64,000 nt of DNA from Ulota crispa (GCA_963920765.1 OY987247.1:22788471-22852470); one strand, 5' to 3'. Shown: positions 22,901 to 36,300, counted from the stretch's first letter. Notes: generated by a model not told the origin, from the letters alone. Numbers and translations are program-made.

Positions 22901-23640
22901 TGATCTAAAGACTTTTGTGAGGAATAACCGCCTTTAGACTTGAGCGATTCGGATAGTGATCCCAAGACCTGCTAGTTGACGGCTTAAAAGGTTCTACTAT
23001 CATCAGGAATGCTTGTGAGCAAAGGAATAGAGATCCGCTAATTATCCAATTACCATCTTTGCAACTAGAATTGAGTAGAAGAGAGTCTATTGTTGTAGTA
23101 CTTTGGGGTTGTGGGGGTTTCCTATATGACTTGTCAGTCTAAGATCACTTTTGGATTGGCTGTGAGGAAGTAATTGCGCCTTTGTCATTGTGTTTTTGTC
23201 TTGTTTTGTTTAGTGACACTTCAGTCACTCTAAACTCTCAAGGGGTAGGAACTCATGCTGCCTTCCTCAATCAAACTGCAGAACCCTCTGATATAGAGGC
23301 TAAACTTTTGTTACTCGTAATTTATGTTGTAACCGGATTTGGAATAGGTGCTAGGATTGGACACTCCTTTCAGAAGTCCAAATTGTTGATGTAACTAGGA
23401 GGGTATAATCAAGGGGTCAAATCAATTGATTCAAGAACTTCCAGTTTCCTTCCCAAAAGTGTAGGTTTGTCTATGTGTTGTGATTACATGCAAATTATAA
23501 ATTGGATTTCTTCATCTTGTTTTGGTCACCTTTAGGATCTACGAACTAAATCCCTATGGAACAAAAACAAGTCATCTTTGTGGTATTTTAAGTTGCTTTT
23601 AATGCCAACAAGAGGATAAGTACTTTGTTGTGCTATCACA
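19981..23640 (+). mobile_element. Family X element X-B (3660 bp), nested in X-A
   Basis: Starts TGTGACAATTTAG and ends GTGCTATCACA. It is flanked by CCTTT (19976-19980) and CCCTT (23641-23645). The uninterrupted sister at about 53093 reads 'acaaacccttcctg', which supports an original CCCTT target with a C-to-T change on the left. The layout is a ~580-bp leader, a 610-codon reading frame (20564-22396), then a ~1.24-kb trailer. Leader and trailer do not resemble each other, so there are no internal LTRs. Only a weak TGTGA inverted repeat links the two ends. Confidence 0.93.
20564..22396 (+). pseudogene. Family X protein (610 codons, unknown function), six in-frame stops
   Basis: I do not recognise this protein. 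One unbroken reading frame starts at an ATG and runs 610 codons. Its only lesions are in-frame stops at 20777, 21071, 21449, 21617, 21626 and 22028; there is no frameshift. Visible regions are: a conserved N-terminal domain (about residues 1-200; 'GISKELSKR', 'SYSIANSKTPRER', then 'LGNTKAS' and 'HLYHSLDLL' near residues 180-205); a Glu/Lys-rich hinge (about 225-260); a coiled-coil-like region (about 285-430); and a basic Ser-rich tail ending SKKRKDA, possibly a nuclear signal. Sister copies at 24336-26171 and 53757-55635 share all of these. The stop at 20777 aligns with Arg, and that at 21449 with Gln, in the sister at 53757-55635. It is perhaps a retroelement accessory protein; this is inference. 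Confidence 0.8.
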
Positions 23641-24335
23641 CCCTTCTTGACCTAATTCCTTTTGCTAAAGCTAGTAACTAGATAATTATAGGATCCTATT
23701 CCTTTGCTCACAATCACTCCTGACTATAGTGGAACCTCTTCAACCGTCAGCAAGCATGCATTGGGATTGCTATCCGGATCCTGCCTAGCTTAAAGATGGC
23801 TATTCTTCACAAAAATCTCCAGATTATAAATCCAAACAAAAACTGCCCTCCAGTACACACAGTTTTTCAACCACCTTGAAATTGCTCCAGAAAATGGATC
23901 AAACAGGATCCGAGGGTTACTTCCCTCTTTCTTCTCTAACACTCACATTCCCATACACCCAGCACAGCAAGTGATCAGTTCAAAGTTCTGAGGTACAATT
24001 TCAAAACTTTGCTTGCATTACAAGAATCAAGAATACAAAATCACTTGAGGCAACCATTGTAGATCTACCTCTAATAGCTAATCACTAAAAGAATTCCTAG
24101 AGGCCTTTTACTGAAAAGCTAGTAACAAAAGAATGACAAGTGTCATTTCCTTGTCCAAAAAGTAGTGGTCCCCCCTCACTTTGCAAAATTCTGTAAATAG
24201 TGGATCTCAGATCCTATAAACTTGGATCCAAGCGTCTACATTCATTTAACGAGGAAGAAACTACCGTTTACTTTTGAGGTTAACAAACTTTATTCTATTT
24301 ACCTAGTTACTACAACCTCTTACTGCCACTATAGT

Positions 24336-26171
24336 ATTAGATGCTTTTCTTCTTCTTCCAGACTGTGGTTGCCTCCTTTTGCACTGGTTGCTTCTAGCTG
24401 TTGCTTGTTGACTTACCCTTGCCAAGAGCCAGTCCTCTCTTCTTCCTAGTTCCTTGCTCAACAAGCCATATAGCTTCCGATTCATTGTCACTAGATGAAT
24501 CCAAAATTTCCAATCCCCCTGATGAGTCTAAAGTCTCTTCATCACTTGCTGTTAGTTCTAAAAGAGAGTCATGCGGAAGGTTAATCTTGATTGGAGAGAT
24601 TGACTCTCTTGCACGCTTTGCTATCAACTTCCTCTTCACCGGGCTGGTCAACTTTGTTGCACCTTGACCTACCGATGTCGTGGGGTCCTAATGCTGGCCC
24701 TAGGTTCTAGTTGCAACCTTCTCTTCTCCAGTTCCCAAGTTGATTTTGCTGGGTAACTAAGCAAAAGTTGTAGTTTGCACTACCTCCTTTTCTTTTGGTG
24801 TGGTGGACTTCAGTGATTAGAAAGAAAGAGACTTCTAAGCGGATGTAACTTCCTTACCTTGCCCAAAACCTTCTACAATCTCTTGTTGCGGTCGAAGGCT
24901 AGTTAGGATGCTCCTCATCTCATGCAGCATCACCTCCATCTTGTCTCCATATTTGACCATGACACTCACCAATCTAACCTCCACTTGCGGTCTGCTTTCA
25001 AAACCTCAATGTCATAAAGCTTGGCCTTGTTCACCATGTTGCCAGGATTACCCACAAAATGCCTAAGCCGGGCAATCTTGATATTGGCTTTGCAAGTTGC
25101 TTTGTCCTCGTCGGTCTCTTCTTTTAGTGTGACCTGCAAGTCCCTCACCTGTTGGGTCAAACTATCCACCTCAACCTGCCATGAGGTTTTGAGCTTGAGA
25201 AATCTCTTTACTTCTACAAACAAAGCTTCTAGCAAAGCCGCTTCCACCAATTTATACAATTTTTGATTGTGCTCTTGTAGGGTACGCATCACCTGCTAGA
25301 CTACTCCTAGTTCTTTTATAATTCCGGTGATGGGGTCGCCTTTACACTTCTTGGAAACTACAGGAACAAAGTCCTCTGAGGGTTCTACACTCTCAGCAAG
25401 CTCCTTTCCCTTACCTCAGATCTCCCTTGTCACCTCTGCTATTGGTGACTCACCTTCTGATCCCTCCACTTTGTCTTCCAGTCCCGGTTCTGGTTCTGGA
25501 ATAATATTGTGTTGCAGCATGACCTTGGCCTTCTTATATTCCATGTGCTCCCTATCCCTCAAAAGTTCTAAAGAAGAATAGAGATGAAAAAAAAGACTAA
25601 TTTTGGATGGCTTAGTATTTCCTAGTGCTTGGAACAATTGGTCCACTAGATCTCTGATCACTACCCCCCATCTCACTTTCCACTCTCTTGACAGCAAACC
25701 AAGGATAATATTTGTGAAGGTGAGCTTAAGACAAGTTGGGCGTTTTGGAAGTTAAATAGGAACCAGGAATTCCAACACGCGCCTCTCCCTCTGGGTCCTG
25801 CAATTAGCAATAGAGTAGCCATTCTTTGGATGTGGAGTACCAAAGAACTTTTCCTTGTAGAATTTGGCGGACCGGCTTGCTAGTCCCTCATTTCTTGGAC
25901 CCAAACCATAAACCTTGATCCATACTTCCTTGGTCTAGCTCTCTAGACTAGCTCTCATAGTTCCATGCCACTCACTAGAGGGTTCATGTGATAGTTTCCT
26001 CACCATCTCCTTATCCCTCAGATTCCAAGGAACCTTGATCAAGCCATGGCATCCCATCTTCCTCAAATCCTCCTCCAGAAACTTTCTCTCAGCAGGATCT
26101 TTGGATATGCCCGGATAGATCAATCTAAGTGCTATGGCCGCTACCTCCTCTTCTTGTTCTGTCCTCACCAT
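24336..26171 (-). pseudogene. Family X protein copy in X-A (unknown function)
   Basis: This is the sister of the frame at 20564-22396, read on the minus strand from an ATG at 26171. Conserved pieces include 'YPGISKDPAERKFLEEDL' and 'MGCHGLIKVPWNLRDKEMV' near the N-terminus, 'GYSIANCRTQRERRVLEFL', 'LGNTKPSK' and 'HLYSSLELL'. A coiled coil follows with 'EEDKATCKANI'-like sequence ('DEDKATCKANIKIARL'), then a Ser/Asp-rich basic tail ending in a Lys cluster. Several in-frame stops (for example at 25934 and about 25755) and probable frame changes show decay. An extra upstream open stretch to 26291 contains a hydrophobic run that is not shared, so I start at 26171. Confidence 0.75.
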
Positions 26172-26730
26172 TTGTCTTGACAAACGAGGAATCAAAACTA
26201 CAAGATATTGACTTCCGTAGTAACGCACAGCAACCCTAATGCAAATAATCAAGAAGATAACCATAGAGAGCACAAGAGAAGATAAGATCATTAGAAGAAG
26301 AATAAGAAGATCAGTCCGTCCTCACCAAATTTCCCTTGATTACTTGATTCCATGATTATGGCCGTTAAGAATCATTGGACCTAATCATGACGTTTTAATT
26401 ATGTCCTTGATTTCCATTTAAGGGTCTGTTGGCATTATTTATCGTCCGATTGGCCTCTGGCTTGTCTCCGATACCCTTCCCTCTATTTGAAGCGGTTTAT
26501 TACGGACTTCAGGGGAAAATGCTGGCTTCTAATCTGAGTAAGATAGGAACTCAATTTTCTTTTCTTATCCTTTTTATCTATTCTAGAATTTCTATACTAC
26601 GCCAATCCTTTATTTCAACAATTCTTATGTTTCCGGCTAAGAAAACAAAAAGATTTTGCTAAAAACAACTAGCTTATCCAGATTATAACTTAATAATTTC
26701 TTTGTCTGAATTCTAGGTTGTCACAATCTT

Positions 26731-28839
26731 CAATAAATTAAGGTGTAATAATCTATCAATGATAGATGTGGTTAAAGTTCATTAGATGCACATATTCATG
26801 CAGAAAGATAGAATGTTTGAATGTACAAAATGATACATCATATATTTGACTATCTTTGCAAAAATGTTTACATTTTCATTTCTTTCAACTACATTGCTGT
26901 CTATTTTCCTCTTGATAAACTACAAGTATCTAATTGATAAACTACTAGATACATTAATTTTAAGTAAAAAACATGAAATCTTCAAACATGTTTGTATCTT
27001 CTATGGCAAAGAGTGAGATCAAATACACAAAAAATTTGTCTAGAGGTGGCGTACTTGCATAATAAGAGCATCTTTAATCTACTTAACAAATGAGCCCAAT
27101 AGTAAGCCATACTTTCTTAATAAACAATAGAGCACAAAAAAAACTAATTGTAATTTTACTACAAGGAGAATCTAGTTCAAATTGACACGATTATCACGAT
27201 TGTGTCAATTTGGTGTTAATTTGGTGTCAATTATAGGGAAGTTCATGTCAACTTTTCATACTGGTGTTACCCTTAGTGGACACAATTTTTGAGTGCAGCA
27301 TTGCACAAGCGTGTGCGTGCATTTTTGGTAATTACAAATATTTCCTTAAGTGCTGCATTCATGGTTGGCCTTATCTTACATTCCATCCCATTCTAGTACA
27401 TAGCTATACATATTGAAAGTACACCACATCTCAATAAATATCAACTTATGGGATTTTTAATTCATACAAAGACACAATTCAAATACTCTTACACTATCTA
27501 GTATTCCACAACATACTTTAACCAGAAGACATGCCCATATGATGACACCCATATGTGACTTGGAATAATATTAAAAGTATGTAGGGTAATGCCTCACTAC
27601 GCAAGAAATGCAACCAAATCAAGATAATGATGATAGAGAATTGTTCAAAGTAACATTGTGCCTCATTTTGCACCTTGCTAATGTCAGTTGCTTGTACTTT
27701 TCCAAGTTTGTGTCAACTTTATATTAATAATGTGAAAATATGGAAGTATTGTAATACTGGTATTTATTTCACAAAGCTCCAAATATGCAAATTACTGCAT
27801 CCAATAAAATAGTACATGCAAATTGGAAATTACCTTTCTCACACCAGATGACACAAAAATCACTTGGTTTTGTGCATCATCTCCACCAAAGTATAGCAAC
27901 CTGCTCCTTCATAATAAATTTTGATTATTCAATTTCTTAATAGTGGTAAAATACTTTTTTCCATTTACATGTATGAACTCATAATCCAACATATATTGTT
28001 AGATAGTCTGTAGGTTCTTTTTAAGTACGAGTTAAGAAGTTGAAACAACAATGCTTACTTTATAGCATTGCAACCACAAAATATAATCCAACTACTATTG
28101 CACTTGTAAGTGCAAATAATTTGAAATACAAATCTTTCCTTTCCAAACAAAATAATTTATTGCAGGTTCCTTAAAGAATAACTAGACTTCAAGATATAAC
28201 AAGTATGCTAAAATGGAAATTATCAATTTTGATTCAATTTTGTTTCTTGTGTTGTAACCACACTTGAGCAATTGCGTTTCTATTGTCACAAGGCTGTATG
28301 AAATACCCTTTACAGTAAACTCCATCCAACTTTGTTCGGCTCTTTGGTAGCTAAAAAGGGATTTCTAACTCATTGTTGAAGGCCTTAAAGAATACAAAAA
28401 CCTATATAAAACAGAAGCACATCAGTAGCTGACAACATGCTTGGATAGAAATCTTGAAAGACATTGTGGCCACAAAGAAATCAATCTTCACTAACAATTT
28501 TTTTTGGAATTTGCAACAATTCTTCAACACACTCTCCACTACTACGCTCTTACTTACAATTGTCTCTTTGAATACTTGGCAACTATTCAAAACTATTACA
28601 ATTTTAAGTGTCTTTGTGTTTCAATTTTATGAAGATTTACTCTAGTGCAATTGATTCTCATATTGCACAAGTTTTGGTAACCTTACCTTATTGAAGTTCA
28701 TAGTGTTGGGGCAGTTCAGAATCTTTCATGCTTGTGAGCCTATGGTTATTGCATACCCTTTTGTTTGCAACATATTTATCAGAAATTTTAGTACACCACC
28801 CTTCAAAGACAAATGGGTGATTGCAAGAAACACTTGTAC
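26731..28839. other. Gene-free AT-rich stretch
   Basis: No gene is supported. One perfect hairpin with 11-bp arms (CAAATTGACAC at 27178-27188 and its complement at 27202-27212) lies in a patch of repeated 'ttggtgt(t/c)aatt' words. Otherwise I see only low-complexity AT-rich sequence with short unconvincing open frames. Confidence 0.4.
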
Positions 28840-29600
28840 TATATTTTGTCCCCTTCACATCTTGCGAGTGCTTTTTGGCTTGTAACTTTTGCTCAAAAAG
28901 TTCTTTTAAGCTAAAATTTTAGAAGAAGGTACATGTCATAGTCATAAACCTTCTATAATTTTGGTCGTTTTTTTAAAATTATTTTATTATTTTTAAATAG
29001 CCTCCAAATAGGTGTCTACCTTAGCCATTCTGGGGGTTTTTAGTACTATTCTAGGTCCAAAAAAGCAAATCTCACGCCACAAATCAAGGAAGTTGTTCAT
29101 CATAGAGCATCACATGGACATCTAGAAGGGTTCTAGAAAATTGTGAATTTGCTGCCTTCCACATGCTCTCAAACTGGGCATCCTTTGGTCAATGATTGGA
29201 GAAAGAAAACAAACTTCCCCAAAAAAGCAATTCCATCAGTACAAGCGTCTTGAATAGAGAATAAATGACCATTTTTTGTTTTATTGTTTTGATTTTTTTT
29301 ACTATTCTCTAAAATTCAAAAAGGAAATTGTCTTTTTGTGGGTAATTTTTGTCCCTCTATTTTTGTGCATAACTTTTAGAATATATTTTTTCTAAGTTTG
29401 AATGTTCATAAGTATGTTATTTTAAGTGGTTTACAAATAATCTGTATTTTATTTTATTTAAAAAAAAATTCAAAAGCTTGCAATACTACCTAGTACTACA
29501 AGTTTTAAGGGTGTTTGAGACAAAACTACAAAGAGTTTCTTGCAACTATCCAAATACACATAACACATGTATTCCCACTGAGACACGGGAAGCAAATGTT
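28840..29600 (+). repeat. Dispersed repeat, copy 1 (pair with 41040-41900)
   Basis: It shares ordered blocks with 41040-41900: 'ttttgtcccctt', 'tttagaagaaggt', 'gggtttttagt', 'gccacaaat...ggaagttRttcatcat', 'caaag/caaac tggRcatcc', and 'ttcttgcaactaYYcaYat'. By eye similarity is roughly 70-80% with small indels. It has no coding capacity. The type of element is unknown. Confidence 0.65.
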
Positions 29601-32600
29601 GCAACAACCACCTTCTCTTGTTAAGCCACAAATGCTTATATTAGTTTGATGGCGTAATAGATAACTAAAGCCTATAAGACTGGTTCCACAAAAAAATTGC
29701 ACTTGTTATTTATTTATGAATAAAATAGTAAATTCCTCATGCATAGCAAATAAGTAAGACAACAACAATGATGAAGAGGGTGAAAACTCTTAAAGTTGGT
29801 CACTATATATGCATTCTACCAAAGTAATAATTCTTCCCTTGATCAAATTGATTCCATCAATCTAGCCACATACTATACAATAACCAAAGAATAATAGAGA
29901 GAGGACCAAAAGAATGAAAACCAGTAAGTAAAACGGTTTACGCCCAAATCTCTGCAATTAAGCACTCTCAATTAGCATGATTCTATAATAGAATCAATGA
30001 CCATTTTCAGTTCAAAAGTCCCCTTGTCTAATAGATTTCCATTCCACATTACAATAACACACAACCGTTAGAACATGGAGGTTAATAGAGTTTAGGGTTT
30101 ACATGTCACTATTCTACATATTCCTCATGTAATGTCACGTATCAATGTCACACAATAATCTCACACCTTTCAATATTTTGAGAAACTCAATATCTTAAGG
30201 CAGTGCAAATACAAAAGTTTTAGTTGAGTACCATGGATATAGCAGCCCACCTTGTATATGCACGCCAAGAACTAACTACTGATGGATGCAACAACATCTT
30301 CTGGCTTGATGCCATCATCTGTATTAACATTCTCTTTCAACTCCTTAGATTCATTTGGAAAGTCATCATCTTTTCTTCTTGCTTGCCTTACCTTCCGCAA
30401 TACAATATTCATTAATTTGGAAAAAACTCTTTTCCAAAACAAACTTTCAAGATACTAAATTTTGCTTTTGTGAAATTACTTTGGTGATTTAAAATGATTT
30501 TTTCATTAATCCTTTCAAGATATTATATAAGTCATATAAGATCTTGAAGAAATCATCACAGAAGTCACTTTGAATCACCAACTATCTTTTAAAAACATAA
30601 AATCCAAAAGTCCCAACATTGCGGTTTTTCCCCAAATTAACAAATACCACATTGAATGTTTATGGACTAGTTTCCAATTTCACATTGCTCTTAGTAACCA
30701 AATCATTAAAGAATTTGGAAACTCATCCATTTTGGAACAACACCATTTTAGAGCTAGCTGCATACACCAATTAGCAAATGCTTTGAGTTATTTCTAAATA
30801 AACAAGTTTTGAGGTATCTCGAGGCTAACAAGGAGCTGATGAGGACCAAAGAGAATTGATCAAATTCAACCTCTTAAGCCAAGGAGCATTAATCTTGCAA
30901 CAAAACATTGGAAAAAAATGGCAATAAGAGAATCACCCAAGTCCTTCATCTTTTTGTTTGAAAAAAACATGCTAATCTGTCTATTGTGACACCAGCGTCA
31001 AATGCTTCCTTCTTCTACTAATTTTTATTGCTGGACATTGATCATCAATCTAGAAAAATATGTAGTTTTCCAATACATTCCACTAGGAACCAAAAAAAAA
31101 AAAAATGTTGCATGCAAAATTATACCATCATTGCATTGTATCACTTGCATTTTTGCAATGAAGCCTTCAAATTTGCGTGCTGTCAGCAAAAGTACAAAAT
31201 CCTAATCCAAAAGGGACTACAATAATTATCAACTCTTGCATATTAGCGGCAGGTTCTACAAAAGAACATTTTATGCATTTGAATACAATAGGCTGTAATA
31301 AAATAGACACATCCTTTTCCAACCTAGGCTCTCCAATTTTGCACCCTACTTTTGGGGGCTACTCTCCTATGGTTGAACCCAAAGTGAAGCAATAAATGCA
31401 TCTTGCACAAGCAAATTCTACCACGTGTTAAGTGCTAAGCTACTTTGAGATAGTTGGGATTGGGACCCTTAAGTGCTATTTTAAGAACACACCCAAGCAA
31501 TTCAAGGTTACTCTAGAGTTGCTAATATGTATCCTATGAGGTGAAAATTTGCCCTTTTATTTAAAATAATCTACAATTATTTTTTCCACAAACATTACGT
31601 TTCACAACATCTTCTTGAAAGACTAACTCTATCAATTTTTCTTTTGATTTTTCCAAGACCTTTAGGTACCTGAAACCCTTAAACGGTTGGATATGAGTCT
31701 GTCTCCTTTACATCTTTCTACTTCTTAATGAAGAACATCACTGCACATCATACTTTTGAGAAATAATAAAAAAAAATCAGCAATTCATGGCCTCTTCCAA
31801 AACCTTCACTATTGTTACCAAAGACATCAACTGAAAAGAGTACTTACAACCATTGTTGCTCCAACTTTCTTTTCTATATACACCATTGAGTAGATCCTTA
31901 TATTATGCCAGCCACAATACCATGTCATCCAAGATTGCATTTTAGAAACAAAAAATCCTTAATAGATGCACTTCTCACGTACATTTAAGTCATTGATGAC
32001 AAGAATTGCAATTGTTTAGTGACGGCTTCTCACAGTCAACCACTACCACCCACTATCAGCCTACAAAAGATGTAAAACTTCAATTTCAAACTAAGGAAGT
32101 AAAGCTTGATTGTGGATATGAATACCACCTATGCATCCTCCTCTCAACATTGCTCACCCACAATATTTCCCTTTTTCTAGACATAGACAACGCTCATCAA
32201 ACACCTACCATTTTTTTCATAGAGTTCTCACATGTGTGGAACTCTGTTTCTTAGCAAAGGGAAATCATAATAAATCAATTGTAATTTTTGTAGAGCACCA
32301 ATATCAAACTGCAAGGCTTTGTTATTAGAACACTATTTTCAAAAAAATCTAGTGGCATCAAAGAACATTGTCAATGAATGCCTAACTACATGAAACAACA
32401 TTCTTTTGGTTCAAATGTTTTTCAACAACAATTGTCCTCTGATTCACAGTTTTCTCAATAGCTTGTATGTTACTTTCTATAGGAAGACTTGCACAGTGAA
32501 CATTTCAAAATCAACAATAATCCCAAACTATGCCACATGAATTATAGCAGCTTTATTCCTCTTTTGACCTTGACAAACTCATGCATATGGCTTCCCCATG

Positions 32601-34074
32601 CTTTTCTCCTACTTTATAAAACATTTTGGTCCACATACATGCATTAATTAAACTACATTGCTGCATTTCATATATTTGCACATATTTTGTTTCTGTCTGT
32701 CAACCACATTCAAAGTTGTCATTGGTTTCACTAAGGAAGCACTCCGTACTATTGCTGCTAATCAATTATGCCACAATAGTTGCAAACTTACTCAAAGCAC
32801 CTGCCATAATTCACATATTGCATTACTACAAGTATAGCTTGTAATTTAAATGCACTGTGCTATATATTTGCCCATTTGAAAAGCTCTTAGCTCAAAAAAA
32901 GTTGCATGTGTTGAGGGAAATCCCAACCCTAGGTACCCTAGCACCAACATTTTCAGCCACATTTAAATTGCATTGTCAGCAGCAAAGTCAAGGATGGCAT
33001 TGTTACAAGGACAACAACATCAAAGTTGAATAGGCATTTCAAAAAAAGGTTTACTAAATAACCGCAAACCATTCATCCAAAACCTTCTCCTCCCTCAGTA
33101 ATTTCATCATACAAAAGTCTGCCGTAGTGTTTCCTTATGAATTATCCTCATCTAAATGAAATGACATGGAATAGTTTGATTATTACAGGCAAAATATTCT
33201 TCCTTCTTTATTGTTTAAAAGAGGCAATTTTTTTCTTATTGCATTGATCACAATTGTTTACCACAATTGTTTTTTAGTGTGGCAAACGCAACTATGTGAA
33301 TTTATTTTTGGAAAAAAATGCCAAAATACATGTGGCATACCTTAATTCTACAACTGTTCATTCACTATTGGAGTTCTTTGAGGATGATGTGAAGGAGGAG
33401 CTGCTACTTGCACTCTCTTCAACTTCACTAGACTATTCAAACTTGGTATTTGGTTCTCCTGATTCTACTCCATGGTAGTTTCTTGTCATGCAGCCACCAC
33501 TTGAACTCTTTGCTGCCCTCCTCAAACCACCATGTAGCACTTGTTCATTTTTCCATATGCAATGCATCTTCATTTTGTTGATGCTCACAATCTGTGCCAT
33601 TCATTTCATTCTCATTAGCTCAGGGGGGGCACTCTTTGTACTTTTTGTGCACCATGTGCAATGACGGGTTGTTATTTAAGGGGCTATTTACCTTCGGACT
33701 AGGAATAAAAGGGTCTCTATAATTACTTAATATGTGAAAATGGCTTATGTTTTGGTACTCTATCATTATTTATAATGAGAAAGTGAAGCTAATCTTTGAT
33801 ACACCACATTATTTATAATGAAAAAATTGAATTGAAAAGCAAAGTTTAAAGGTTTAGTTGGTTGGCTAAAAAGTAGCCCAAAACCATATATGATATTCAA
33901 ATTTTATAATTAGGGTTTAGAGCACAAGGTTTAGGGTATGACTTCACCTTAAGCACAATGGACATAGACCTTCATGGTTTAGGTGTTTAGGAGTTTAGTG
34001 CTTTTTAGACAAAATTGAAAACCAAAACAAAAAATTAAACAACATGAAACATTAAAGAGTGAACCTTTATATCA
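29601..34074. other. Gene-free stretch, A+C-rich on the plus strand
   Basis: There are many short open frames of 60-80 codons, but none has family-like features or a consistent neighbour. A short frame at 33296-33478 (ending in an acidic, Leu-rich segment) is the most protein-like. I do not call it a gene. Confidence 0.35.
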
Positions 34075-34185
34075 ACCATGAACAAAAATATGAAACAACC
34101 ATGAACAAGAAAAAATGAAACAACCATGAGCAAAAAAAAAATGAAACAACAATGAATAAGAAAGAATGAAACAACCATGAATCCA
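34075..34185. repeat. ~27-bp minisatellite ('atgaaacaaccatgaacaag' units)
   Basis: About four to five imperfect copies of a unit containing 'gaaacaaccatga(a/g)cAAg/a' with A-rich spacers run in tandem. No gene. Confidence 0.7.
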
Positions 34186-34660
34186 AGCTAGCAAATGCAA
34201 AAAACAAATCTATATGTGTTCACAAACACAAAATGAACATCCACAATTCCACACAAGCAGCAACGCCAAGAGTCCATGCTCCAAGTGTCAGACAATTTGC
34301 ATAATGTTATTGCCTAGCATGATTGGAAAGAGCTAGAGTGAAAGAAATGCATGCATGTGTCACTACAAATGTCCTAAACAACCTCTCACTGACATGAACA
34401 AATGCTATTGAAGTCTGAATGCCATTGTCTATAGAGCCAACATAGTTGTATTGCCTTGTATATTGTCTGTACTATTAATTTTTTTGCCTAGGATCCATAT
34501 ATAAGCCTCTATATTACATGTACAAAAATGTAATGGACCAGATTAGAATCCTAGCTATATTATTTATAATATGCGTCCCTACAATAAGTGACCCATACCT
34601 TTCTTCTAATTTGTTAATAATTTTTACCTCAACTAAATTAAATTGTTTCTATATTAAGCC

Positions 34661-35158
34661 CTACATGGTTTCTAAAATACTCCAAGTAGATCTCCCAAGC
34701 TCATTTGTTGTAGAATTGAGCATGCCATCTATGCTAGAACTCATCTGCATACAACGTCCAACACTACCCCCTCTTGTAGCAGCCTTGTGTGCACTTCCCT
34801 GCCATATTCCATTGCCTCGGCTTGTTTGACCTCTTCTTTGAAGAAGAAAAAATGGGGGAAAAAGGGACTGCAATTAACAACTGCATTTTAGTGGTTTATG
34901 GCATGAAACTACTCAAGTACAACTAGATGGACTGCAGCTGTAATTTAGTTAACCATAGTAGTATGCTAGTGACAATGAACCTGTCACTTTTGCCAACCAC
35001 TCAAAAACAAGTGCGACCTTTTCATCCATTGCCCCTACTAAATTTTGGTAATAACTTGCCATCTCTATCCTTCTTTTTTCTTTGTTAGAAGACATCTTTC
35101 TCTCTAATCCCAATGTCTTTATTAATGTACATCTGACACACAAATGACCAAGTGCCAC
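34661..35158 (-). pseudogene. Possible decayed coding remnant (unknown)
   Basis: Two minus-strand open segments (35158-34949 and 34873-34661) have protein-like composition: 'ERKMSSNKEKRRIEMASYY' followed by an Ala/Val/Leu helix, and 'QRRGQTSRGNGIWQG' followed by a Ser/Thr-rich end. They lie beside the GTTG-motif cluster that starts near 35200, so they may be the tail of a transposon gene. There is no recognisable domain and confidence is low. Confidence 0.2.
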
Positions 35159-35199
35159 TTGTCATATTTATAAAGATTCTGGTCAAATTTAAACAATTT

Positions 35200-36300
35200 C
35201 ATGAAATGTGAAATTGATAATCCACAATGGCATGTGTCCCTTGCAATTGTAAAGCAATTGTAATTTAGTAGTAAAGTAGTTGCTTTGCAATTGCTTATAT
35301 TTTTTTAGTAGAAAAATGGTTCATCTATAATCAAGGTTGTTACTTTGAGCTAGTTGAGGCTATTGGACAACATGGGCGGGTGGACAAATTGGATAGCATG
35401 GGCAGACAAATTAGACCAAACAGGTGGATTAGGGCATTTTTAGGGTTTTTGACCTAAAAATGGAAGATTCAAATATAAATATTCATTTTTATTACATGAT
35501 ATGGCTTTAAATCCACATTTTGACTTCATGTTGGCAACAATGAGTGTCACTACCATGTACAAAGTAAGTTTTATTATTATTTTGGACCATTTTTTAAAAT
35601 CAACTATGAGTTGACTTCATTGGACGGACCATGACCTTAATTGGATACTTCAGGCGTACAAGCGAACAGGCGGACGGGCGGTCCAATGTAACAACCGTGC
35701 CTATAACTTTAGTTGCATATAATTAGTTGTTTTTTAGTTGTCATATAGTTGATTTATAATCAAGTTCAGGACATAAGTGACTCTTTACTCTTTTTTGGTA
35801 CTATAGTACAATTGCAATGTATAGTAGATTGACAGTAATAGTTGCAATTTGGTTGTAACTAAGTTGATCTCTCAACTTACATGCCAAGCCATGCAATTGC
35901 AAGACAGTTGTATTTCAATGGCTCCAGTAGCTTTGTTATCATTGATTAGTTGCACCGTAATTCTCACTTAATAGGGACAAAGTTGTATTTTTGTTGCATT
36001 TTTGTTGCAACTTAGATGCATTCTAGTTGCAATAGAGTTGCAAGCTAATCATAAACATAACTCCTTCTAGTCATGATTGGGTTGTAGTGCAGCTGCCACA
36101 AAGTTGTAATCTAGTTGCATAGTAGTGGCAAAGAAGTTGTACATCAGTTACACATTAGTGATTGAATAGTATATTGCAATAGGGATTCAGGAGTCCATGA
36201 GTAGGGCAAAATACCTAATACAAGGGCCAGTTGCAATGTAGTTGCACATTGGGCTTCTCTTCTGCAACATGATTAAATCATAGTATAGTTTAGGGCAATA
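35200..36300. repeat. Dense AGTTGYA motif cluster (CACTA-subterminal-like)
   Basis: Outside the hAT element at 35332-35699, this kilobase is packed with 'agttgca', 'agttgta' and 'tagttg' words, mostly in one orientation. Short repeated motifs in arrays a few hundred bases long are typical of subterminal regions of CACTA transposons. A similar cluster lies at 61860-62226 beside a CACTA terminus. No terminal repeat of a CACTA element was found here. Confidence 0.5.
35332..35699. mobile_element. hAT-type miniature element, copy B (368 bp)
   Basis: It starts CAAGGTTGTTAC and ends GTAACAACCGTG. The flanking 8-mers TCTATAAT (35324-35331) and CCTATAAC (35700-35707) match at 6 of 8 positions, consistent with an aged duplication. 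The interior is shared with the copies at 13947 (reverse orientation) and 45658. It sits inside the AGTTG motif cluster. Confidence 0.88.

Larger units (their letters stand above)
19426..26725 (-). mobile_element. Family X element X-A (minus, ~3.64 kb without its nested insertion)
   Basis: On the minus strand the element begins TGTGACAACCTAG at 26725 and ends ...TGCTACAACA at 19426. A perfect 5-bp target duplication ATCTT lies at 19421-19425 and 26726-26730. It is interrupted at 19981-23645 by a second member of the same family on the plus strand. Removing that insert and one duplication leaves about 3635 bp, matching the two sister copies (3660 and 3658 bp). The distal ~550 bp lie at 19426-19980 and the rest at 23641-26725. 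TG...CA ends and a 5-bp duplication are features of LTR-retrotransposon integration, but no pair of LTRs is present. Confidence 0.9.

Noticed and set aside
33900..33940. TTTAGGG words suggesting plant telomere repeats
   Set aside because: Only two or three isolated copies in AT-rich sequence, not a tandem run.
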